From Emcibacteraceae bacterium (GTDB lineage Bacteria; Pseudomonadota; Alphaproteobacteria; Sphingomonadales; Emcibacteraceae): a stretch of 10,037 nucleotides of DNA. The translations under genes and the position numbers were made by a program. The notes beneath the pieces were generated by a model. That model saw only the letters and a list, made by a program, of their open reading frames with translations, was not told the origin of the DNA and ran no database searches. Location of the stretch: contig JAESUD010000105.1 in the NCBI GenBank assembly GCA_016763335.1, forward strand, positions 1 through 10,037. Direction: 5' to 3'. Of the stretch, positions 1-5,616 are shown one piece after another. The stretch's first letter is position 1, and every line of letters begins with the position of its first letter.

Positions 1-429
1 GGCGTTTCCGGCGACACATCATCCGCGGGAATGGCACGTCTTGAATGGGTTCTTTCTAGTTATGATGATCTTGACCTTGTCATCGTCCTTTTTGGTGGTA
101 ATGACGCCTTACGTGGGCTTCACCCTGATATGACCCGGCGCAATATGGATAAAATGATAGGCATATTAAAAGAAAAAAATATCCCGACCTTAATCGCTGG
201 CATGGTCGCACCGCCAAATATGGGGCAAGTTTACGGCAATAATTTCAATAGCATATATTCCGAAGTCGCCAAAAAATATGAAACAGCATTATATCCGTTC
301 TACCTCGACGGCGTCGCAGGAATACTCGAATTAAATCAAAATGACCGTATTCATCCAAATGAAGATGGCGTTAAACATATTGTCGAACGCCTCACACCTA
401 TTGTTTATGAAATTGTATCTGACGAATAA
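1..429 (+). CDS. SGNH/GDSL hydrolase, TesA-like arylesterase (3' part, 5' end outside window)
   Basis: The reading frame is open from base 1, and the first visible residues, GVSGDTSSAG, match the block II glycine region of TesA-type esterases, so the gene starts before the window. Block III is GGND (visible residues 32-35, oxyanion-hole Asn). Block V is DRIHPN (visible D115 and H118), the Asp and His of the catalytic triad. The GDSL serine of block I should lie in the missing N-terminal part. 142 residues are visible against roughly 200 for the family, so about a quarter to a third is missing. Members hydrolyse aryl esters, short acyl esters or acyl-thioesters and are often periplasmic, but the signal peptide region is not visible. 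The gene ends 20 bases from the convergent tetR gene, and I see no convincing terminator between them. Family assignment is secure; substrate is unknown. Confidence 0.9.
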   Translation, partial: GVSGDTSSAGMARLEWVLSSYDDLDLVIVLFGGNDALRGLHPDMTRRNMDKMIGILKEKNIPTLIAGMVAPPNMGQVYGNNFNSIYSEVAKKYETALYPFYLDGVAGILELNQNDRIHPNEDGVKHIVERLTPIVYEIVSDE

Positions 430-449
430 AATCAACCACGTATTAGGGG

Positions 450-1016
450 TTATTGACTGAGCGCATGATTAATTAATATTTGTGCAGTCTCTTTTGCGTT
501 ACGTGCAACATCATCCGGCCCCTGGATATGGGCCAAGACAATGGCGCCTTCATTAAGAAGCATCAATTGACGTGCTAAATCACCGGGGTTTTTAACACCC
601 GCCTGCTCCGCGAGGCCAATAACATAAGCCTGTAATAATCTTAGATGTTTTGCAGATATTTTATGAATTGGATTGCTTGATTGCGGATATTCACATGAAG
701 CACGAATGAACATGCAACTAAGATATGTTTCTTCATGAAACCATTCATCGAGTGCATCAAACATTGCCAGCAGCCGTTCCACCGGAGTGCTCGCGAGGGC
801 TTCAATCCGGCGTACAAACCAACTTCGATAATTCTCATCCCGTAAATTCAGCACTTCAAGAATTAAGTCTTCTTTTGTTTTGAAATGTTTATACATGGAA
901 GTTTTAGAAATGCCCGTTTCCTTAGCTAGACGGTCCATGCCTACTGCTTGAAACCCACCCGCATAAAAAGCCTTTAATGCTTTTTCAATTAATTCTATTT
1001 TTTTTGATGCACTCAT
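450..1016 (-). CDS. TetR/AcrR-family transcriptional repressor
   Basis: This 188-residue protein has the usual TetR size. The N-terminal helix-turn-helix spans about residues 24-47, with the typical core GISKTSMYKHFKTKEDLI. The C-terminal ligand domain is of the kind found in many repressors of hydrolase and oxidoreductase genes. The gene is divergent from the hydrolase operon across a 206-base gap. That gap holds three near-identical 16-base sites, one of them 18-33 bases upstream of this start codon, so I infer autorepression plus repression of the operon. Cys101 and Cys108 (in YLSCMFIRASCEYP) are at a position where relatives often carry a conserved Cys. A role in sensing electrophiles or oxidants is possible but unproven. 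The ribosome binding site is weak (GAAGAA in the minus-strand sequence before the ATG). The inducer is unknown. Confidence 0.93.
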   Translation of the reverse strand: MSASKKIELIEKALKAFYAGGFQAVGMDRLAKETGISKTSMYKHFKTKEDLILEVLNLRDENYRSWFVRRIEALASTPVERLLAMFDALDEWFHEETYLSCMFIRASCEYPQSSNPIHKISAKHLRLLQAYVIGLAEQAGVKNPGDLARQLMLLNEGAIVLAHIQGPDDVARNAKETAQILINHALSQ

Positions 1017-1033
1017 AATAAATTTTCTTCATA

Positions 1034-1049
1034 TGTACTGTTCGGTCAA
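1034..1049 (-). promoter_or_regulatory. Putative TetR operator, copy 1 (next to the repressor start)
   Basis: Read on the minus strand this is TTGACCGAACAGTACA. It matches copy 3 (1176-1191) at 14 of 16 positions and copy 2 (1143-1158) at 13 of 16. The core is AC-N-GA(T/A)C-N-GT, a partial dyad as expected for a TetR dimer site. It lies 18 bases from the ATG of the tetR gene, where bound repressor would block its own transcription or early elongation. The assignment rests only on repetition and position. Confidence 0.6.
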
Positions 1050-1142
1050 TGATTCTATTTAATAGTTATCATCACCATATGGCTATTAACATAGTGCTTT
1101 TAATTGATATTGCAATTTTTTTATATTTTCTCCGATATTAAG

Positions 1143-1158
1143 TTGACAGATCAGTAAA
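1143..1158 (+). promoter_or_regulatory. Putative TetR operator, copy 2 (over the operon -35 box)
   Basis: The sequence TTGACAGATCAGTAAA is a dyad in which 6 of 8 base pairs are symmetric (TT-N-AC-N-GA/TC-N-GT-N-AA). It includes the -35 hexamer TTGACA, so repressor bound here would directly exclude RNA polymerase. It begins exactly 33 bases before copy 3, close to three helical turns, which would place two dimers on the same DNA face. Confidence 0.65.
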
Positions 1159-1171
1159 CCTTAATTATATA
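1143..1171 (+). promoter_or_regulatory. Sigma70-type promoter of the hydrolase/GST/flavoprotein operon
   Basis: A perfect -35 hexamer TTGACA (1143-1148) is followed by 17 bases and the -10 hexamer TATATA (1166-1171). Transcription should start near 1178, giving a leader of about 50 bases before the hydrolase start. The promoter is embedded between two operator copies, so it should be repressed until the TetR protein releases. The hexamers are visible in the sequence; activity is inferred. Confidence 0.7.
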
Positions 1172-1175
1172 AACG

Positions 1176-1191
1176 TTAACCGATCAGTACA
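1176..1191 (+). promoter_or_regulatory. Putative TetR operator, copy 3 (over the transcription start)
   Basis: The sequence TTAACCGATCAGTACA shares the 8-base core GATCAGTA with copy 2 and matches the minus-strand copy 1 at 14 of 16 positions. It lies just after the -10 box and covers the predicted start of transcription, a classical repressor position. Confidence 0.62.
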
Positions 1192-1228
1192 GGTTGTGAT
1201 TTTTAATTTCTAATAAAGGAAAATGCCA

Positions 1229-2212
1229 ATGATTAAATTTATCCCCACACCAGTGACGAAAACAATTATGACAATAGTTTTTTCCACTGCACTACTCGCG
1301 CAATCAATTACCCCTTCTTTTGCAGCAGATAACGATACCGAAGCTGCCAATGCTCAAACTACATTACATAAAACCGTTAAGGTAGACGGCCTTGATATCT
1401 TTTACCGCGAAGCCGGAAACAAAGATGCGCCGACACTTCTTTTGCTTCACGGCTTTCCAACATCATCAAGAATGTATTCAAATTTGATCAAGGAACTCTC
1501 AGACGAGTATCATTTAATCGCACCGGATTATCCGGGGTTTGGCAATTCTTCAATGCCGTCTGTTAATGAATTTGATTATACTTTCGATAACCTTGCCGAA
1601 GTTATGGAAGGTTTTACAGAGGAGCTTAATCTAAACTCTTATACTTTATACGTCATGGATTACGGCGCCCCTGTTGGATTTCGTCTGGCTACCATGCATC
1701 CGGAAAAAATTGACGGACTAATCATTCAAAACGGCAATGCTTATGATGAAGGGCTGGAAGATTTCTGGACACCTTTCAAAGCCTACTGGCAAGACCGTAC
1801 AGTAGAAAATGCAGAACCTTTAAAAGCTTTCCTTAATATTGGCGCAACAAAATGGCAATATACGCACGGTACACGTAACCCTGACGCAATTGACCCTGAC
1901 AACTGGGTTGTTGATCAATATTTCCAAGATCGCGACGGCAATAAAGACATTCAATTGCAGTTATTTTTTGATTATGGTTCAAACCCAAAACTATATCCTC
2001 AGTGGCAAGAATATTTCCGCACTTATCAACCTGCTACATTGTTAGTATGGGGTCAAAATGATTACATATTCCCAGCAAGCGGCGCCCATCCATACCTGCG
2101 TGATCTCAAGAATGTTGATTTCAATCTGCTTGATACCGGACATTTTGCCCTAAACGAAGACGGTAATGTCATCGCAACCAAAATCAGAAACTTCATGTCC
2201 CCTATGAAATAA
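1229..2212 (+). CDS. Exported alpha/beta-fold hydrolase with Asp nucleophile (dehalogenase/epoxide-hydrolase-like)
   Basis: I chose the ATG at 1229 because AAGGA (1216-1220) sits 8 bases before it. The in-frame ATG at 1223 would leave only 2 bases, and it adds just two residues. The 327-residue protein starts with a Sec signal peptide, a hydrophobic stretch ending ITPSFA, with likely cleavage after residue 32, so it should act in the periplasm. HGFP (74-77) forms the oxyanion hole. The nucleophile elbow is VMDYGAP, with Asp144 where esterases carry Ser. Asp278 in WGQND and His305 in DTGHFAL complete the triad. An Asp nucleophile is known from haloalkane and fluoroacetate dehalogenases and epoxide hydrolases. 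Here Tyr follows the Asp, whereas haloalkane dehalogenases have a halide-binding Trp, so the exact reaction is open. It is the first gene after the TetR-controlled promoter. Confidence 0.92.
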   Translation: MIKFIPTPVTKTIMTIVFSTALLAQSITPSFAADNDTEAANAQTTLHKTVKVDGLDIFYREAGNKDAPTLLLLHGFPTSSRMYSNLIKELSDEYHLIAPDYPGFGNSSMPSVNEFDYTFDNLAEVMEGFTEELNLNSYTLYVMDYGAPVGFRLATMHPEKIDGLIIQNGNAYDEGLEDFWTPFKAYWQDRTVENAEPLKAFLNIGATKWQYTHGTRNPDAIDPDNWVVDQYFQDRDGNKDIQLQLFFDYGSNPKLYPQWQEYFRTYQPATLLVWGQNDYIFPASGAHPYLRDLKNVDFNLLDTGHFALNEDGNVIATKIRNFMSPMK

Positions 2213-2217
2213 ACTGC

Positions 2218-2266
2218 AATGATGGCCTGATGTTTGTAAATCTATTAAATTCATCAGGTCATCATT
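2218..2266 (+). terminator. Strong intra-operon hairpin: possible attenuating terminator or mRNA-stabilising stem
   Basis: Bases 2218-2232 pair with 2252-2266 in a 15-bp stem with one G-U pair and a 19-base loop. It starts 6 bases after the hydrolase stop. The following bases (2268-2271) give only a short TTTT run, so termination is probably incomplete. Because the next four genes lack an obvious promoter of their own, the hairpin would set the ratio of hydrolase to downstream products, or protect the hydrolase message from 3' decay. Confidence 0.5.
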
Positions 2267-2299
2267 ATTTTAAAAATTGCCAATTCATAGGATTTTAAA

Positions 2300-2887
2300 A
2301 TGACCCATAAATACGCAAAACTAATGTTCACTGATAATGTTAAAGACTTACAGCAACAACAAGGAAGCCGTAACAGTTATGCCCGCATGGAAGAAGGCGA
2401 AGTGCATAATGCACTCCTTGGCGCTAAAGAAGCCGAATTTATTCTTGAAAGTGATAGTTTTTATATGGCATCCGTTAGCGAAACTGGCTGGCCATATGTC
2501 CAACACCGCGGCGGCCCAAAAGGTTTTGTGAAAATCATTGATGAAGCCACCATCGGCTTTGCTGACTACCGAGGTAATAAACAATATATCAGTGTCGGAA
2601 ATTTTCAAACCACCAATAAAGTATCCTTATTTTTCATGGATTATAAAAACAAACGTCGCCTGAAAATGATCGGTCATATTATGACAGTCGAAGAAAACGA
2701 CAAAGACATTTTAGAAAAGTTGCAAGATCCGGATTATAAAGGAAAAGTGGAGCGCGGCTTTATTATTTCCATAGATGCCTTTGACTGGAACTGCCCACAA
2801 CATATCACTCAAAGATATACTAAAGAAGATATCCAACCGCTTTTTGATAAACTAGCGGAACTTGAAGGCGAAGGAACAAGAGCATGA
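2300..2887 (+). CDS. Pyridoxamine 5'-phosphate oxidase-like FMN-binding split-barrel protein
   Basis: The 195-residue protein is of the PNPOx-like flavin split-barrel family. The visible core is FILESDSFYMASVSETGWPYVQHRGGPKGFV (in two blocks, about residues 50-80), followed by GFADYRGNKQYISVGNF and a beta-rich stretch up to RRLKMIGHIMTVEEN. This pattern, with the R-G-G-P motif, is typical of small FMN- or F420-type oxidoreductases annotated as pyridoxamine phosphate oxidase-related. It is not a classical PdxH and is unlikely to make vitamin B6. AGGA at 2289-2292 lies 7 bases before the ATG. The end of the gene overlaps the HPP gene by 4 bases (ATGA), indicating translational coupling. The substrate is unknown. 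Its neighbours suggest reduction of an electrophile or oxidant in the cytoplasm. Confidence 0.88.
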   Translation: MTHKYAKLMFTDNVKDLQQQQGSRNSYARMEEGEVHNALLGAKEAEFILESDSFYMASVSETGWPYVQHRGGPKGFVKIIDEATIGFADYRGNKQYISVGNFQTTNKVSLFFMDYKNKRRLKMIGHIMTVEENDKDILEKLQDPDYKGKVERGFIISIDAFDWNCPQHITQRYTKEDIQPLFDKLAELEGEGTRA

Positions 2888-3393
2888 AATCGCTTTTGAG
2901 TAAAATGTCTGCCGTTGGCAATTCGCCCCCACGCGCGCCATTAAAACATATTTTCTGGTCATGGTTAGGCAGTTCCATTGCCATTGGTGCAACTGCATTA
3001 GCCTCCATTTATTCAGAAATGCCTTTTTTGTTTGCCCCGCTTGGTGCGAGTGCAGTTCTGGCCTTTGCAGTACCCGATAGCCCGCTTGCACAGCCGCGAA
3101 ATATTATTGGCGGTCATTTGATATCAGCCATCGTCGGGGTGTTGTTTTTATTATTACTTGGGTCATCATGGTGGGTGATGGCCCTAGCCGTTGCAACGGC
3201 AATTGCCGCAATGTTACTTACAAGAACCGTTCACCCTCCGGCTGGTGCAAACCCACTACTGGTATTAATGACAGGTGCACAGTGGGATTTTGTATTTCTC
3301 AGTGTTTTACCCGGTGTACTAATACTGACAATAAGCGCAATAATTTTCAACAAACTTGCAAGTGGCCGCAGATACCCCATTTATTGGTGGTAA
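2884..3393 (+). CDS. HPP-family integral membrane protein
   Basis: The 169-residue protein carries the family signature TVHPPAGANPLL, with HPP at residues 117-119. The other conserved pieces are PLGASAVLAFAVP (about 52-64) and QPRNIIGGHL (70-79). Hydrophobic segments at about 24-43, 46-62, 79-93, 96-112 and 137-155 suggest four to five membrane helices in the inner membrane. HPP proteins are poorly characterised; a plant chloroplast member has been linked to nitrite transport, so a small-anion transport role is possible here but not shown. AAGGA (2871-2875) precedes the ATG by 8 bases, and the ATG overlaps the stop codon of the flavin split-barrel gene, so the two are translated together. It is the only membrane protein of the operon and the obvious candidate for moving a substrate or product. 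Confidence 0.9.
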   Translation: MKSLLSKMSAVGNSPPRAPLKHIFWSWLGSSIAIGATALASIYSEMPFLFAPLGASAVLAFAVPDSPLAQPRNIIGGHLISAIVGVLFLLLLGSSWWVMALAVATAIAAMLLTRTVHPPAGANPLLVLMTGAQWDFVFLSVLPGVLILTISAIIFNKLASGRRYPIYWW

Positions 3394-3424
3394 GCAGGCT
3401 TTTAAATAGCTTAAGGATAAAAAG

Positions 3425-4042
3425 ATGATAGATTTATATACATGGGGCACGCCAAACGGAAAAAAAGTTTCTGCAACATTAGAAGAGCTTGAACTTCCCT
3501 ATACAGTTTTCCCAATTGACTTAAATATTAATGCACAAAAAGAACCTGAATTTTTAACCATCAACCCAAATGGTCGCATACCGGCAATCATCGACCGGGG
3601 AAATGATGATTTCAAAGTATTCGAATCCGGGGCAATCATGATTTATCTTGCTGAAAAAGCTGGCAAATTATTACCGACAGATGTTAAAGGTCGATCCGAA
3701 GTAATCCAATGGCTCATGTTCCAGATGGGCGGGCTGGGTCCGATGATGGGGCAAAATAATGTATTTTATGCTTCATTTCCAGAAAAGTTACCTTCCGTAA
3801 TTGAACGATATTATAATGAAACACATCGTCTCTTAGGCGTTCTTGATGGTCGTTTGGCTGACCATGAATATCTCGCGGGTGATTTCTCGATTGCCGATAT
3901 TGCAAACTGGACTTGGGCCCGTAGTCATGATTATGGTGGTATCTCAATTGATCCCTACCCACATCTTCAAAGATGGATTAAGTCAATTGACCAAAGGCCA
4001 AAAGCTGCCGAGGGTTTAAACATTCCTTATTTAAACAAATAA
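3425..4042 (+). CDS. yfcG: Glutathione transferase family protein, YfcG-like (disulfide-bond oxidoreductase type)
   Basis: The 205-residue protein has a thioredoxin-fold domain (about 1-83) and an all-helical domain. The start [14 protein letters not shown] carries the T-P-N-G motif of the YfcG/YghU (Nu) class, in which Thr9 and Asn11 contact glutathione and there is no catalytic Tyr/Ser/Cys of the usual kind. Ile52-Pro53 is the cis-proline, FESGAI (66-71) is the glutathione gamma-Glu site, [10 protein letters not shown] (102-111) matches the YfcG helical domain, and SIADIA (155-160) is the N-capping box. YfcG-type enzymes reduce disulfides with glutathione and may add glutathione to electrophiles. 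AAGGA at 3413-3417 is 7 bases before the ATG. The gene lies 31 bases after the HPP gene and 17 before the flavoprotein gene. The symbol denotes closest resemblance, not proven orthology. Confidence 0.9.
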   Translation: MIDLYTWGTPNGKKVSATLEELELPYTVFPIDLNINAQKEPEFLTINPNGRIPAIIDRGNDDFKVFESGAIMIYLAEKAGKLLPTDVKGRSEVIQWLMFQMGGLGPMMGQNNVFYASFPEKLPSVIERYYNETHRLLGVLDGRLADHEYLAGDFSIADIANWTWARSHDYGGISIDPYPHLQRWIKSIDQRPKAAEGLNIPYLNK

Positions 4043-4059
4043 AACAGAGGCATATTATT

Positions 4060-5493
4060 ATGGAAACGAAAAAAGTTGACGTCGCTATCATCGGCACAGG
4101 AACAGCCGGCATGGGAGCCTACCGTGAAGCTTCCAAAACAACAGACAGTATCGCCCTTATCGAAAGCGGCCTTTACGGCACGACTTGTGCCCGGATTGGC
4201 TGTATGCCGAGCAAGTTACTTATCGCTGCTGCCGAGGCCGCGCATAATGTTGAAAAAGCTCATAAATTCGGCGTAAATGCGCAAATTACCAATATTGACG
4301 GCAAGGCCGTAATGAATAGAATTAAGTCAGAACGGGACCGCTTTGTCGGGTTCGTGCTCGAGGCCGTTGAAAGTTTTAATCCCGATCACCGGCTCAAGGG
4401 ATACGCAAAATTTATCAATGATAACACACTGCAAATTGATGATAAGCTAATCATAGAAGCAAAATCGATCGTTATTGCAACCGGTTCAAGCCCTGCCATC
4501 CCCCCCATTTTTCAAGATGTCACTGACCGCCTAATCATTAACGATGATGTGTTTGAATGGGACGATCTCCCCGGTTCTGTCGCATTATTTGGTCCTGGCG
4601 TAATAGGTCTTGAACTTGGTCAGGCGCTACATAGATTAGGGGTTGATGTTAAAATTTTTGGCCGTGGTGGCTTAGTCGGTCCCTTAAGCGATCCGGCAAT
4701 ACTTGAATATGCAACAAAAACATTCCAAGAAGAATTTTATATAAATCCCGATGCCGACGTCACATCAATCAAACAAATTGGCGATAAAGTGGAAATTACT
4801 TATCGTGATTTTGACGGCACTTGTGTAACCGACAGTTTTGATTATGTGCTCGCGACAACAGGCCGCACACCGAATGTAAAAAATCTAGGCCTTGAAAATA
4901 CGTCACTTCCACTTGATGAACGCGGCGTGCCAATTTTCGATCAATTCACAACCCAAATCGGCGATCATCCTGTATTTATTGTGGGTGATGCGAATAATGA
5001 TAAACCACTTCTACACGAAGCCGCCGACGAAGGCAGGATTGCTGGCAAAAATGCGGGTCATTACCCAGATGTACGCGCCGGAAAACGCTCATCTTCGCTC
5101 GGCATTGTATTTTCTGATCCAGGGATTGCCACCATTGGTCGTTCATATTCTTCTCTTGCTAAAGGATGCTTTGCCACAGGCGAGGTTTCATTCGAAGGGC
5201 AAGGACGCAGTCGGACAATGCTCGTCAATAAAGGACTAATGCATGTTTACGGTGAATATGGAACGGGTTTACTATTAGGGGCAGAAATATTTGGTCCCCG
5301 GGCGGAGCATCTCGCCCATTTGCTTGCATGGGCACACCAGCAAAGAATGACTATCTCAGAAATTCTCGAAATGCCATTTTATCATCCCGTCATCGAAGAA
5401 GGCCTTAGAACGGCACTGCGCGATCTAAATAACAAGCTTCAACTCGGCTCAAAACCACCAAAAAGAAGCATTGATTGTGGACCCGGCGCCTAA
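4060..5493 (+). CDS. Dihydrolipoamide dehydrogenase-like FAD/NAD(P) disulfide reductase
   Basis: The 477-residue protein has the full layout of a group I pyridine nucleotide-disulfide oxidoreductase. The FAD Rossmann motif is GTGTAG (12-17). The redox disulfide is TTCARIGCMPSK with Cys43 and Cys48. ATGSSP (140-145) follows, then the NAD(P) motif GPGVIG (178-183), the second FAD motif VFIVGDAN (305-312) and the dimerisation domain with the active-site His-Glu pair in YHPVIEEG (His442). It is enzymatically complete. The inter-cysteine residues ARIG differ from the LNVG/VNVG of pyruvate-dehydrogenase E3, and no E1 or E2 gene is nearby. It therefore probably reduces a different disulfide or an oxidant, perhaps recycling a thiol used with the adjacent glutathione transferase. 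AGAGG (4046-4050) lies 9 bases before the ATG. It is the last gene of the operon. Confidence 0.92.
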   Translation: METKKVDVAIIGTGTAGMGAYREASKTTDSIALIESGLYGTTCARIGCMPSKLLIAAAEAAHNVEKAHKFGVNAQITNIDGKAVMNRIKSERDRFVGFVLEAVESFNPDHRLKGYAKFINDNTLQIDDKLIIEAKSIVIATGSSPAIPPIFQDVTDRLIINDDVFEWDDLPGSVALFGPGVIGLELGQALHRLGVDVKIFGRGGLVGPLSDPAILEYATKTFQEEFYINPDADVTSIKQIGDKVEITYRDFDGTCVTDSFDYVLATTGRTPNVKNLGLENTSLPLDERGVPIFDQFTTQIGDHPVFIVGDANNDKPLLHEAADEGRIAGKNAGHYPDVRAGKRSSSLGIVFSDPGIATIGRSYSSLAKGCFATGEVSFEGQGRSRTMLVNKGLMHVYGEYGTGLLLGAEIFGPRAEHLAHLLAWAHQQRMTISEILEMPFYHPVIEEGLRTALRDLNNKLQLGSKPPKRSIDCGPGA

Positions 5494-5549
5494 TACTACC
5501 TAGAAAACATTAGGCCATGCTTAACAATTATTAACTTATTAATAATATA

Positions 5550-5579
5550 TTGATCTCAACATTATTAAATGCAAATAAT
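5550..5579 (+). promoter_or_regulatory. Candidate promoter of the sensor kinase gene
   Basis: TTGATC (5550-5555, 4 of 6 consensus) and AATAAT (5574-5579, 5 of 6) are separated by 18 bases in the very AT-rich gap before the kinase. A start near 5586 would give a leader of about 30 bases. AT-rich DNA produces such matches easily, so this is tentative. No strong terminator is visible between 5494 and this site, so read-through from the upstream operon is possible. Confidence 0.35.
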
Positions 5580-5616
5580 AATTCTTAGCCTTTTTGTAAA
5601 ATAGGTCTGTGTGTAC

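Noticed and set aside
1088..1115. Leftward promoter for tetR, TTGCAA with TATGTT at 16 bases
   Set aside because: The match is moderate in AT-rich DNA, with other equally weak candidates nearby, so I could not choose a start site.
5536..5545. Perfect 10-base palindrome TTATTAATAA before the sensor kinase
   Set aside because: It is pure A/T in a very AT-rich gap, where such palindromes are expected by chance; it lacks the GC stem of a terminator.
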